From contig NZ_JBHTCX010000008.1 of the NCBI RefSeq assembly GCF_042666875.1, positions 120,075-184,074 of the forward strand: a stretch of DNA of 64,000 bases, given 5' to 3'. The DNA is from Brachybacterium sp042666875 (GTDB lineage: Bacteria; Actinomycetota; Actinomycetes; Actinomycetales; Dermabacteraceae). Position numbers and translations under genes: made by a program. Below the pieces are notes generated by a model that did no database searches, was not told the origin of the DNA, and worked only from the letters and a program-made list of their open reading frames with translations. Shown here piece after piece: positions 7,671 to 17,084 of this stretch (position 1 is its first letter; each line of letters starts with the position of its first letter).

Positions 7671-10600
7671 TCAGCTCGGCATGTAGATGCCGTCGGCCAC
7701 GACCTTGGTGTTCCCGCATTTGCGGCCGACCTTGATCGTCAGGGGCCAGTCCGGCTCCCCACCGCGCACATACCCGTAGAAGTTCGACCTCGCCGCCGTC
7801 GTGGCCCGGCCATTGCTGCCGGCTTTCAGGTCGAAGCACTTGTAGTTCGTCTCGCCCTCGTTGGACAGCGTCACCTTGTACGTCGCGCCGGGCTCAAGGT
7901 TCTTCAGCGAGAAGCGGAAGTACCGGCAGTTGCCGCTGTCGCATCCGTCGGTGCCGGCAGGGACCGTGTCCCCCCACGTCACGCCACCGTCCATGGCCGG
8001 ATCCGGCGGAGTATAGGTCTGGGCCTTCTTGCTCTGCGAGACCTTGTCGCTGGAGAGACCCTTGCCGTTCACCACGCGCGCTTCAATGCTGTGGCTCGAA
8101 CCGGATTTCGCCGTGATGGTCGTCGAATAGGAGTTGCCGTTCACGGATTTCTTGGATCCGTCGACCCACACCTCGAGCGTCTTGCCGCCCCCGCCGCCAT
8201 CGCCGCCGGGTGCTTCCGCCGTGACGGAGACCGGGCACGTCTTGCTGTTCGTGCAGCTCTTCGTCGAGATCGACACCTGCGGCTTCGCCGGTTTGGTGTA
8301 GGGCTTCACTGAGTTCGACTCACCGGAACGGTCGCTCTCGGTGAAGCGGTTCCGGGCCTGGACCTGGAATCTGTAGGCCTTGCCGTTGGTCAGTCCGCTG
8401 ATGTCCGCCGAGGTCGCCGACTTGTCGACGACCTTGCTGCCGCCGCCGGACCAGGTGATCACGTAGTCCTTGATCTCGGTGCCGTTGCTCTCGGCGGTAT
8501 TCCATTCCACGTGCGCTCGCCCGTTCGGCCCGTCGCCCTTGCCCTCGCTGGGCAGGGAGGCCTTCACCCCGGTCGGAGCATCCGGCACCGCCCAGGGGAC
8601 GACGGCCTCCGACGGCGAGGACGCGCCGGTGCCGCGGCCCACGGAGTTCACACCGATGTAGGTGAAGGTGTGCTCCTTGTTCCGGTCGAGGTTCCTGAAG
8701 GTGGCCGACCTCGTGCTCGCATCGACCGTCTGCTCCGCGCCGGAGGAGGCCTTGACGATGTACTCGGTGATCGGCTCGCCGTTGGCCTCGGCCGTGGTCA
8801 TCTTCGGCCAGGTCACCTTGACGCTGCCGCCGAGCGCAGTGCTGACGCGTTCAGCGGTCGCGGTGCCGCTGGGGGCGGCGGGCTTGCCTGCCGGGTGCTC
8901 CGCCCGCGACCAGCCCGACCAGTCCGACGGCTGGTCGGCGAGGTTGTGGGCCCGCACCCGGAACCGGTAATCGGTCCCATTGGTCAGCCCCTCCCAGGCG
9001 AGCTCGGTCGAACCCGACTCCACCTCGCGGGTGTGGAGCTCACCGGTGGCGGTGTCCTGCATCTGCAGGTCGTACTTCTGGATGGCGGAGCCATGATTGA
9101 CCGGCGCACTCCAGCCCACGGTCAACTGCTGGTCGCCGCGCTGGGCCGACGGGGTCTCCGGCTTCTCGGGGCGCACGTCCGGCCGTGCCGTGGCCGAGGC
9201 CACCGAGGCCTTCGACGGGCCCACCTCGTTGTTCGCGACGACCTGGAAGGTGTACTCCACGTCGTTCTGCAGCCCGGAGATGGTGCACGAGGTCGAGGCG
9301 CACTCCTGCGTCACGGACGGCCCGGTGGCCGTGGAGACCTCGTAGCCGGTGATCGGGGCACCGTTGTCGGCCCCGGCCTTGAAGTTCAGCTCGACGAACC
9401 CGTCGCCCACCTCGCCGATCCGCGGGGCCGACGGCGGCTCGGGCGCGGCACGCACGGTCACCCGGATCTCACCGGTGACCTGCCGGTCCGGGTCGCCGGT
9501 GTCATCCTTGACGCCGTACTGCGCAGTCAGGATCCCGTGGAAGCCGGCATCCGGGGTGATCGTGACCTTGTTCCCGTCCAGGCCGATCTCTCCCTCACCG
9601 CTGGTGATGGTGGGGCTGACGACCTCGCGCTTGCCGCCGGGGAACGGGTTGGAGTCGTTGGCGAGCACGTCGATGGACTTGGTCTGCCCCGCGTCGATCT
9701 GGTCCTTGTCCAGAACGGCGGCCAGCAGCGGCCGGTTCGAGCCGCCCACGGTCAGCTGGACCTTGGCCGGGACCGGGTCGCTGTGCCCGTCGGTGACCGA
9801 GACCGGCACGTCCACGATCGTTCCCTTGGGCACCTCCGCCCCGGCCTTCGCGGTCACGGTCGAACCCTCCAGGCCGACGCTCACGCCGTCCGTGGCCGGG
9901 ACCTCGCCGAGGGAGAAGGTGAGCTCGTCACCCTCGGGATCCTCGGCGGAGGCGGCCAGGTCGACGCTCGCCTGCGGCCCGCCCTGCTCGACCTCCAGCA
10001 CAGCGCCCTGCAGGGTCGGCGGCAGGTTGGAGTCCTCCGGCGCGACCTCCACGGGGATCGCGAGGGTCGCGGTCGCCGCGGTGGCGTCGCCCACCTCGCC
10101 GTCGGTGACCTCCACCGAGATGGTGTCCTTGCCCGAGAAGCCCTCCGCCGGGCGGTAGGCCAGCGTGGATTCGTCCTGGACGAGTTCGGAGCCGTCGCTG
10201 TGGGCAGCGGTGACGAGGCTGGGATCGGTGATCGTCGCCGGCTCCGCGCCGGGCCGCACCCGCACGTTCTCGGAGTCGGAGAGGTCCACCGTCGCCTCGG
10301 CCCCGCCCTGGACCTGGATCGGCTCGCCCACCCACACAGGGGCCTGCTTCGAGGTGCCGGGCACCCAGACGTACCCGGCCGAGGTCAGGCCGTCGACGTC
10401 CTCAATGATGTAGCGCAGTCGCTGCTGCTCCTCCTGCGGGGTCACCCGCACGATCCCGTCGTCACGCAGCTGCGTGCCCTCGGGAGCCTCGTCCAGCGAG
10501 ACCTTCAGGGCACTGGTGCTGCCGTCGGGATCCGAATCGTTGGCCAGCACGTCCACGTCGACGTACTCGGCCTCGGGATCGAGCACCTCCTCGGCGGAGA

Positions 10601-13600
10601 CGAAGTCGTCCCGCGCGATCGGCGCGCGCTCGGGCGCATTGGGATCGACCTTGATGGTGATCGTCGCCGAGCTCTTCAGCTGCCCGTCCGAGGCGCTGTA
10701 GAGCACGGTGTGGGTTCCGGGCTCCGACGGGGTGGTCACGGTGACCACCCCGTCGTTCTTCTCCTGCTCCGGATCGGCCACCTCGATGTCCGTCATCGCC
10801 TCGACGTCCTCGCGGACGACGCTGAGCGGCGCCCCCTCGGGGTCCGTGTCGTTCTCCAGCACCGGGATCTGCACCTCGCGGTCCGGTTTCACCTCGACGG
10901 TGTCGTCGACCGCGTACGGCTCGAGGTTCATCTCGTTCGGCGGCGCCACACCGACCTGCACGTCCGCCGTGCCGATCGCGCCGTGCCGATCCATGACCTG
11001 GTAGCTGAACCGGTCGGTGCCCGCGGCGTCCTCGTGCGGCACGTATTCGATCCATTGGCCGTTGGCCTCGGTGACCTCGCCGAGCTGCGGGGTGGGGCTG
11101 GTGATGCCCGTCAGCATCACCGAGTCCCCGTCGGCATCGATGCCCGTGGTCGGCACCGGGATCCGCACCGGCGTGCCCGCGACCGTGCGGGCGGTGAGGT
11201 TGTCCGGCTCGGGCGGCGTGTTGGGCGCATCGCGGGGCACTATCGTGATGGTGGCGCGGGCGGAGCCGGTGCGACCGCTCTCGTCGACCACCTCGTAGGT
11301 CACCACCGCCTCGCCGCTGGCGTCGTCGTCGGCCGTGAAGCGCAGCTGGTCCTCGTGCGTCTCGGCGTGCCCCTTCGTCTCGGCGTCGGAGTCGTCGAGG
11401 ATCTGGCCGAGGTGCAGGTCGAGATCCGTCGGCGAGACGTCGTTGCCGACGACGTCGATGTTGACCATGTCCCCGGCGCGGACGACGGCCTCGTCGGGCA
11501 CCGCCGATGGATTGGCGAACTGGGTGTCGGTGCTGGCGACCATCGTGCGGATGGTGCCGGTCGTGGTGCCGGCGGAGTTGGCGATCTCGTAGGTCAGCGC
11601 GACCGGTTCGTCGGAGACCTCGGCCCCCGGCTCGGCCTCGACCCGGACCAGGTGATGGGACACGATGGTCGCCTTGAGCCCGCTGTTCTCGGGCACGGAG
11701 ACGGAGTTCACCACCAGCACGCCCCCGGTGGGGTCGACGTCGTTCTCCAGCGGGTCGATCAAGGTATCCGACCCGGTGGTCACGGTTGCCATGTCATCGA
11801 CCGCCACCGGCGCGAGCTCCTCGGAGGCCGGCTCGATGACGTCGATGCGGATCAGACCCTGGGTGGCCGTGCTGGAGCCGGCGGCGGCGACGGTGTATTC
11901 GAGGTAGTACGTCCCCGGGCTCTCGCCGGAGACCGAGACCGTGCCCGCATCCAGTGCCGGCTCCACCTCGAGTCCCTCCGTCTCGGACACGTTGGTCAGC
12001 TCGAGGTCCCCGCCGTTGGGGTTGAGGTCGTTGGCGAGCGGTTCGATGGTGGTGTCCTGACCGGCGACGACGCTCGCGTGGTCGGCGGTGGTCACGGGCG
12101 GGATGTCATTCTCGCTGACCGCCTCGACCTCGACGGTGCCCTCGGCGGTCTCACCGAACTCGTCGCGGAAGGTGACCTGGACCTGCTTCGTGCCCGTCTC
12201 CAGGCCCGCGTCGTTGAACGTCAGCTGGCCGTCGGGCCGGAAGGTGACGATGTCCTCGGGCTGCGTGGTGGCGTTGGCGAGGTAGAACGCGTCACCCTCG
12301 GGATCCTCCCAGTAGGGCTTGATGTTGACGCTGACCTCCTCGCCCGAGCGGACCTTCACCTTGGTCACGGCATCCTCGGCCGGCGCCGGGGCAGAGTTCT
12401 CCCCCTCCGGGTGCACATCAAGGGTCACGGTGGCGGTATCGCTCTGCCCGCGGCCGTCGTCGGCGACGTAGGTGAACGAGGCGCTGCCGTTGGCGTCATC
12501 GGCGACCTCGATCTGCATCTGCGTCCCGCCGCGGATGGGGGTGACCGTGCCGATCGAGGGCTGCTCCCCTTGGAGCGAGACGGTGAGGATGTCCCCGTCG
12601 GGGTCGGTGTCGTTCCTCGTCACCGGCAGCACCACGCTCTGGCCGGGTCTGACGCCGAACTCGTCGTCGTTCGCCGTGGGCGGGCGGTTCTCCTCGTCGC
12701 GCTCGGCCGCGATGTTCGTGATCGTGGTGGTGAGGGTCTCCTTCTCCTTCTCCTCGGACGTGTTCGTCTTGATGTCCTGGTTGATCACCCAGTCATCGAC
12801 GATCTGCATCTTGTCCGTAATCTTCCACGAGAGGCCGAACTCCTGGTCGTTGAGGACCACCAGGTCGTTGTTCACGCGCAGGGTCAGGTCTCCCGCGGTA
12901 TCCGCCTCCGGGACCGGTTCGGCCACGGGCTCCTGGCCCTCGCACGCGCGCACGTAGCGCATCGACTTGTTCCATGCCCCGTACACGCAGCCCTTCGCCT
13001 GGGCAGGGACCACCGGCTCGCCGGTCCCGCCCGCCGGGATCTCCTGGGGATCGCCGCCGCTGAAGGGAATCACGAACAGGCTGTCCGCGGTCGCGAGCGC
13101 GAAGTTCTTCGAGGTGGGGCTGGGCTTCTGCAGGCGCGCCGACTCGAGGCTGGAGACACCCTGATCGGTGAGATCGACCGTCCTGAACTCGGTGCCGACG
13201 CGCAGGATCCCGTTCTCCTTGTCCAGGATCACGGGCTTCTCGCCGACGGCGGTCAGTTCCAGCATCTCGGGGTCACTGGAGACGTTGCTGGCCACGTTCG
13301 GCTTCCCGGGCTTCGTCGTGCGCGTGTCCTGGGAGTGGGGGAACGTCAGCAGCTGGTCGCCGTCCAGGAGGAACACGGTGCCCTCGCTGGAGACCGTCAC
13401 CAGCGGCGCGCCGTCCTCCGCGGTGTAGTTGGGGTCCACTCCGCTGGGCGTGAACGCCGCGGCTTCCTCAGGCGAGAGGATCCAGAAGCGCCCGTCGGGG
13501 GCGGCGATCACCACCCGGTCCCCGCCGAGCTTCACATCGGTCTCGGGCGGCAGGTCGACCAGCCCGCCGCGCTGGACCGAGGCGGTGTTGATGGGGGTCA

Positions 13601-13895
13601 TCCCGTTCGAACCGGTCTCGAACACCGTGGTCCCGGACTGGATGATGTCGAGATCGTCCCCCGTGGTCGCCAGGCGTGCATCGAGCTCACCGGCATCGAC
13701 GTTCATCCGGCCCATCAGCCCGTCCTGCTGGTTCATCACCCAGACGCCGCCGTTGGAGCTCTCGATGTCCGAGGACGTCAGACCCGGGTAGTTCAGCGCG
13801 AACCCGGTCACGACCAGGGCGATCACCGAGAGGACAGCGCTCGAGGCGACGGTGGTGCGCCGGCGACGCCGCTTCACTCCAGCGGTGACGGACAT
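7671..13895 (-). CDS. Giant membrane-anchored surface protein with cadherin-like/Ig repeats and FN3 domains
   Basis: 2074 residues, starting at the ATG at 13895 (weak AAGGGG upstream), giving a short basic cytoplasmic tail (VKRRRRRTT) and one membrane helix (about 14-35, SSAVLSVIALVVTGFALNYPG). Residues about 40-400 look like a beta-propeller-type extracellular module. Residues about 420-1500 are many cadherin-like/Big_9-type repeats marked by NDTDPDGDILTV-like motifs. Four FN3 domains follow (for example SAPRIGEVGDGFVELNFKAG), then a C-terminal domain of about 90 residues with paired cysteines. Proteins of this architecture accompany MoxR, DUF58 and transglutaminase genes in many actinobacteria. 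Its function is not established; a scaffold or adhesin outside the membrane is the reasonable inference. The stop is followed by no clear hairpin. Confidence 0.88.
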   Translation of the reverse strand: MSVTAGVKRRRRRTTVASSAVLSVIALVVTGFALNYPGLTSSDIESSNGGVWVMNQQDGLMGRMNVDAGELDARLATTGDDLDIIQSGTTVFETGSNGMTPINTASVQRGGLVDLPPETDVKLGGDRVVIAAPDGRFWILSPEEAAAFTPSGVDPNYTAEDGAPLVTVSSEGTVFLLDGDQLLTFPHSQDTRTTKPGKPNVASNVSSDPEMLELTAVGEKPVILDKENGILRVGTEFRTVDLTDQGVSSLESARLQKPSPTSKNFALATADSLFVIPFSGGDPQEIPAGGTGEPVVPAQAKGCVYGAWNKSMRYVRACEGQEPVAEPVPEADTAGDLTLRVNNDLVVLNDQEFGLSWKITDKMQIVDDWVINQDIKTNTSEEKEKETLTTTITNIAAERDEENRPPTANDDEFGVRPGQSVVLPVTRNDTDPDGDILTVSLQGEQPSIGTVTPIRGGTQMQIEVADDANGSASFTYVADDGRGQSDTATVTLDVHPEGENSAPAPAEDAVTKVKVRSGEEVSVNIKPYWEDPEGDAFYLANATTQPEDIVTFRPDGQLTFNDAGLETGTKQVQVTFRDEFGETAEGTVEVEAVSENDIPPVTTADHASVVAGQDTTIEPLANDLNPNGGDLELTNVSETEGLEVEPALDAGTVSVSGESPGTYYLEYTVAAAGSSTATQGLIRIDVIEPASEELAPVAVDDMATVTTGSDTLIDPLENDVDPTGGVLVVNSVSVPENSGLKATIVSHHLVRVEAEPGAEVSDEPVALTYEIANSAGTTTGTIRTMVASTDTQFANPSAVPDEAVVRAGDMVNIDVVGNDVSPTDLDLHLGQILDDSDAETKGHAETHEDQLRFTADDDASGEAVVTYEVVDESGRTGSARATITIVPRDAPNTPPEPDNLTARTVAGTPVRIPVPTTGIDADGDSVMLTGITSPTPQLGEVTEANGQWIEYVPHEDAAGTDRFSYQVMDRHGAIGTADVQVGVAPPNEMNLEPYAVDDTVEVKPDREVQIPVLENDTDPEGAPLSVVREDVEAMTDIEVADPEQEKNDGVVTVTTPSEPGTHTVLYSASDGQLKSSATITIKVDPNAPERAPIARDDFVSAEEVLDPEAEYVDVDVLANDSDPDGSTSALKVSLDEAPEGTQLRDDGIVRVTPQEEQQRLRYIIEDVDGLTSAGYVWVPGTSKQAPVWVGEPIQVQGGAEATVDLSDSENVRVRPGAEPATITDPSLVTAAHSDGSELVQDESTLAYRPAEGFSGKDTISVEVTDGEVGDATAATATLAIPVEVAPEDSNLPPTLQGAVLEVEQGGPQASVDLAASAEDPEGDELTFSLGEVPATDGVSVGLEGSTVTAKAGAEVPKGTIVDVPVSVTDGHSDPVPAKVQLTVGGSNRPLLAAVLDKDQIDAGQTKSIDVLANDSNPFPGGKREVVSPTITSGEGEIGLDGNKVTITPDAGFHGILTAQYGVKDDTGDPDRQVTGEIRVTVRAAPEPPSAPRIGEVGDGFVELNFKAGADNGAPITGYEVSTATGPSVTQECASTSCTISGLQNDVEYTFQVVANNEVGPSKASVASATARPDVRPEKPETPSAQRGDQQLTVGWSAPVNHGSAIQKYDLQMQDTATGELHTREVESGSTELAWEGLTNGTDYRFRVRAHNLADQPSDWSGWSRAEHPAGKPAAPSGTATAERVSTALGGSVKVTWPKMTTAEANGEPITEYIVKASSGAEQTVDASTRSATFRNLDRNKEHTFTYIGVNSVGRGTGASSPSEAVVPWAVPDAPTGVKASLPSEGKGDGPNGRAHVEWNTAESNGTEIKDYVITWSGGGSKVVDKSATSADISGLTNGKAYRFQVQARNRFTESDRSGESNSVKPYTKPAKPQVSISTKSCTNSKTCPVSVTAEAPGGDGGGGGKTLEVWVDGSKKSVNGNSYSTTITAKSGSSHSIEARVVNGKGLSSDKVSQSKKAQTYTPPDPAMDGGVTWGDTVPAGTDGCDSGNCRYFRFSLKNLEPGATYKVTLSNEGETNYKCFDLKAGSNGRATTAARSNFYGYVRGGEPDWPLTIKVGRKCGNTKVVADGIYMPS

Positions 13896-14118
13896 GTGGT
13901 GGGACCCCTTCGAGACGACGTTCGCAAAGCGCGCCGACCCATTCCGTAGCTCCGGATCCACCCCCGAGGACGGCCCTGCCGCGCGCACGACGGCCCCAGA
14001 GTACCTATCCTCGGCACGGCACGCGACGGGTCGCACGCACGGTGGACGGCGTCTCAGGGCGGGGCGCGCGAGGCTGGGCAGGGCGGGGCGCACGAGGCAG
14101 GGCCGGGCTGGGCGCCGA

Positions 14119-14173
14119 CAGATCCGTGACCCCGTTGGAATCGGAGCGTAATACCAACAGCTTCACGGATCTG
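14119..14173. repeat. Nested inverted repeat (stem-loop) in the tgpA-like/Ig intergenic space
   Basis: CAGATCCGTGA (14119-14129) pairs perfectly with TCACGGATCTG (14163-14173). Inside it GTTGG (14134-14138) pairs with CCAAC (14154-14158). In the transcript this forms a two-tier stem-loop about 145 bases after the transglutaminase stop codon. It could be a terminator/attenuator between the cluster's upstream genes and the giant gene, or an operator. Confidence 0.7.
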
Positions 14174-14252
14174 GCGGCACGTGGGATCCACCGGCGGCGC
14201 GTGGGATTCACCAGCGGCACGTGGGGCGCACCGGCGGCACGTGGGATCCGCC
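14173..14252. repeat. Four tandem 20-bp repeats
   Basis: Four consecutive 20-base units with consensus GGCGGCACGTGGGATCCACC start at 14173, 14193, 14213 and 14233, with one to five differences each. A 20-base period is close to two helical turns, so all copies face the same side of the DNA, as in operator arrays. The array begins on the last base of the adjacent stem-loop. Confidence 0.85.
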
Positions 14253-14315
14253 GGCACCCACGACAGGGACGCATCACGGGGCGCCTGGGGGCACCACGGG
14301 GTGGGCGTCGAGGGG

Positions 14316-17084
14316 TCAGCGCGAGTTGCGGACCAGTTCCACGACGGTGTCGGCGTCCCGGCGCAGCGGGTGCTGGGCACCGCGCGTTCCCGCGGGAACG
14401 TCCCCAGCACGCTCCCCGCGCGTTCCCGCGGGAACGTCTCCGGCACGCTCGCCATGCGTTCCCGCGGGAACGTTGTCGGGACGCGGATCGCTCTGGGCAT
14501 CCGTGCCGGCGTACGGCGGGCCCTCCCCGACCTGCGACGGGGACGCGCCTGCCTGCGGCGTCTCCCCCTCGGGCAGGGGCGCGGCGTAGCGGGCGGCGGT
14601 GTAGGCCGAGGCGATGCGGGCCGCGGCGGCGCGGTGCTCGTCGGTGACCTCGGTGTCGCCCTGGCCTGCCTGGTCCAGTAGGTCGTCCAGCGCGCGGGCC
14701 GGGGGCAGCGTCTGGTCCAGGGAGAGCGTCTGCGGGGGGACGCCCCAGGCGCCGGTCCAGCCCAGCCACCGGATCGCCAGGCTGCGGACGGCCAGTTCCC
14801 GGGTCAGCTCGGACCAGGCCAGCTCCCCCGCTCGGCGCCGCACTCGCTCGACGGCCGTCGGGGAGGCAGTGCCGGCCAGCACCGCCGCAGCCATCCCGTC
14901 ACCGGCCCCGGAGCCGGTCCCGCCGGGACCTGCGGACCCACTGGCACCACCAGGCCCACCGGGCCCGCCGGAGCCACCAGAGCCACCGGCACCGCCGGAG
15001 CCACCGGGCCCATCGCCACCGCCGCCCTCACCGAGCAGCAGGCTGTTCCACCGGTCCTCACGCAGTCGCATGCGGTGCCACCGGATCAGCACCACGGCTG
15101 CCGCGCCCGCCGCGGCGACCAGGGCACCGATCGAGAGGCCGAGCACCAGCCCGCTCTCGACGCGATTGACGGTCTCGGGGTTGCTGCCCAGCCCGCCGCC
15201 GTCGGATGCCGCCGCTTCCGTGGAGTCCTCCGGATCCTCGGAGGAGGTCTCCTCGGTGCTGGGGCTCTCCTCGGCCGCCTCCGGGCTGGGCTCCGTCTCC
15301 TCCTGCGCCGGCTCCTCGGCCTCGTCGGCTCCCTGGTTCTCATCGGTGACGCCGGGCGGGCGCACCCCGTTGTTCGCGGCGGCCGGCGTCGGCTCGAATC
15401 GCACCCAGCCGTACCGGGGCCCGAACCACACCTCGGGCCAGGCATGCGCGTTCTGGGAGTTCACGGACCATTCGTCACCGTCCTGCTCCCCGGCGGTGAA
15501 GCCGATCGCCACCCGCGTGGGGTAGCCCTGCGAGGTCATCATCAGGGCGAAGGCGGCGGCGAACTGCTCGCAGTAGCCGATGCGGTCGGAGAGGAACGAC
15601 TCCAGCGGGTCCTCCCCGGGCGGGGTGCTGACCGTCAGGGAGTAGGCGAAGGAGGAGCGGAAGTAGTCCTGGTAGGCGACGGCGGTGTCGAAGGCGTTGT
15701 CCGCCTCCGCATCGGTGGCGATCTCCTCGGCGAGGTCGGCGGCGATCGGCGGCACCTCGTCGCGGGAGGTGTAGCCCTCGTCGAAGGGGGTCTCGAACAC
15801 GGCGGGGGCCACGGTGCGCAGCTGGTCGGGGCTGGCGCTGCTCTCCTCGGAGGTCACCGTGTACTGCAGGCCCGTCAGCCCCGCGCGTCTCCCGGCCACG
15901 GCGATCTCCCCGTTGGAGGGCCGCAGCGAGAGCTGCTCCAGCACGGCCGGGTCGGCGGTGGAGATGTCGCGGATGTTGTCGGGCACGGGCAGCCGGTCCC
16001 CGGCGAGGCTGCCGATCTCCACCTGCGTCTCGACCAGGTCGTCGCCGCCGAAGACGGGTGCGCCGTCGTCGCGGGCGTCGGAGAACGCGGCGGTGCTCAG
16101 AGCCGGCTGCTCGCTGTCGGAGTCACTGCGGTAGGTCTCCCCGTCGTAGGTGTTCAGCGTACGCAGGCGCAGGTAAGAGGGCTCAGGATCGGTGGTCGTG
16201 TAGTGGGCGACCTCGACGTCCTCCTGCTGCAGCAGGGAACGGCGCACCGAGACGTCGTCATCGATCATCACCGGGCCCAGCTGGGGGATGTCGCGGTTCT
16301 GCCAGCGGTTGATCACGTCCATGTTCAGGGCGACGCGGGGCGAGGCGACCTGCGGGAGCGCGGCGCCGAGCGGGGCGGCCAGCCCCGCCACCAGCACCAG
16401 GCACACCGCGGTGACGGCGGCATGGCGACCGGGGCGGGCCAGCGGGCCTGCCTGCGGCCGGCGGTCGCCCTCCAGATAGGAGGGGTCGGCGTGGACGGTG
16501 CGGGTCGCCAGGATCATCAGACCGGCGAGCACGGGCGCGGCGACCGTCCACCACTGGCCGCCGGAGGGCTGCTGCAGGGCCGGGACCAGCAGGAAGCACA
16601 GCAGGGCGATGCCGACGGGCGTATGCCACCCCAGGTCCACGAAGACGAGGTCCAGCACCAGCGTGACCAGGGCCATCATCAGGATCACGATGACGGTCGC
16701 GCGGGCGCCGAGGCTCAGCGGCGCCATGCCGGAGGCCAGTTCGCTGACGGCGGCCGGGAAGATCGCAGCCTGGTCGGTGATCATGCTGATGGGGCCGTCC
16801 TCGAGCCGGACCACGCCCTGGTACAGCTCGATCACGAGCACCAGCAGCGCGACCACCATGACCTGCCCGAGGGGCACGAGCGCCTGGTGCCGAAGCACCT
16901 GGCGCAGCGCGATCCCGCCGAGGATCACCGGGGTCGCCGCCGCGGCCGTCAGCATCAGCCAGGAGGACCCCGCCAGCAGCATGGACATGGGCGCCGAGGC
17001 CAGCAGGATCGCCACCAGCAGCAGCAGCGAGCGGCTGACGAGGTGCCGGCCGCGCAGGGCCGGGCGTCCGATCAGGGCACTCAT
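14316..17084 (-). CDS. Membrane transglutaminase-like protein (TgpA family)
   Basis: 922 residues from an ATG at 17084 that overlaps the DUF58 stop (ATGA). About six N-terminal membrane segments (residues about 15-240) are followed by an extracellular transglutaminase-like domain with the catalytic cysteine in IGYCEQFAAAFALMM and the histidine in NAHAWPEVWFGPRYGWVRFE. Then come an acidic linker, one more helix (LVLGLSIGALVAAAGAAAVV), a Gly-rich linker and a C-terminal domain. The tail ends with a 12-residue repeat (DVPAGTRGERAG) produced by a 36-bp palindrome-bearing DNA repeat. TgpA proteins are membrane cysteine-protease/transglutaminase-fold proteins of poorly known substrate; the MoxR and DUF58 partners are standard neighbours. 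Confidence 0.92.
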   Translation of the reverse strand: MSALIGRPALRGRHLVSRSLLLLVAILLASAPMSMLLAGSSWLMLTAAAATPVILGGIALRQVLRHQALVPLGQVMVVALLVLVIELYQGVVRLEDGPISMITDQAAIFPAAVSELASGMAPLSLGARATVIVILMMALVTLVLDLVFVDLGWHTPVGIALLCFLLVPALQQPSGGQWWTVAAPVLAGLMILATRTVHADPSYLEGDRRPQAGPLARPGRHAAVTAVCLVLVAGLAAPLGAALPQVASPRVALNMDVINRWQNRDIPQLGPVMIDDDVSVRRSLLQQEDVEVAHYTTTDPEPSYLRLRTLNTYDGETYRSDSDSEQPALSTAAFSDARDDGAPVFGGDDLVETQVEIGSLAGDRLPVPDNIRDISTADPAVLEQLSLRPSNGEIAVAGRRAGLTGLQYTVTSEESSASPDQLRTVAPAVFETPFDEGYTSRDEVPPIAADLAEEIATDAEADNAFDTAVAYQDYFRSSFAYSLTVSTPPGEDPLESFLSDRIGYCEQFAAAFALMMTSQGYPTRVAIGFTAGEQDGDEWSVNSQNAHAWPEVWFGPRYGWVRFEPTPAAANNGVRPPGVTDENQGADEAEEPAQEETEPSPEAAEESPSTEETSSEDPEDSTEAAASDGGGLGSNPETVNRVESGLVLGLSIGALVAAAGAAAVVLIRWHRMRLREDRWNSLLLGEGGGGDGPGGSGGAGGSGGSGGPGGPGGASGSAGPGGTGSGAGDGMAAAVLAGTASPTAVERVRRRAGELAWSELTRELAVRSLAIRWLGWTGAWGVPPQTLSLDQTLPPARALDDLLDQAGQGDTEVTDEHRAAAARIASAYTAARYAAPLPEGETPQAGASPSQVGEGPPYAGTDAQSDPRPDNVPAGTHGERAGDVPAGTRGERAGDVPAGTRGAQHPLRRDADTVVELVRNSR
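14385..14492. repeat. Three 36-bp tandem repeats carrying a 16-bp palindrome, inside the TgpA-like coding region
   Basis: CGTTCCCGCGGGAACG is present at 14385-14400, 14421-14436 and 14457-14472, exactly 36 bases apart, with the 20-base spacers related to one another (core GCACGCTC). Because 36 is a multiple of three, the array is translated as a 12-residue repeat at the extreme C-terminus. The identical palindrome also occurs outside genes at 5151-5166. Confidence 0.9.

Larger units (their letters stand above)
13896..14315. other. Structured intergenic region upstream of the giant Ig/FN3 gene
   Basis: 420 bases between the transglutaminase stop and the Ig/FN3 start, both on the minus strand. 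It contains a nested inverted repeat (14119-14173) abutting four 20-bp tandem repeats (14173-14252), listed separately. Open frames crossing it on both strands are short and low-complexity, so I call no gene. Confidence 0.55.

Noticed and set aside
8511..13949. A plus-strand open frame of 1812 codons opposite the giant Ig/FN3 gene
   Set aside because: It is the antisense shadow of a GC-rich gene: monotonous Gly/Arg/Val/Leu/Asp/His composition, no domain, and the minus strand has clear Ig/FN3 repeats.
14385..14492. A possible CRISPR array (palindromic repeats every 36 bases)
   Set aside because: The spacers are related to each other, only 20 bases long, in frame within a coding gene, and no cas genes are present.
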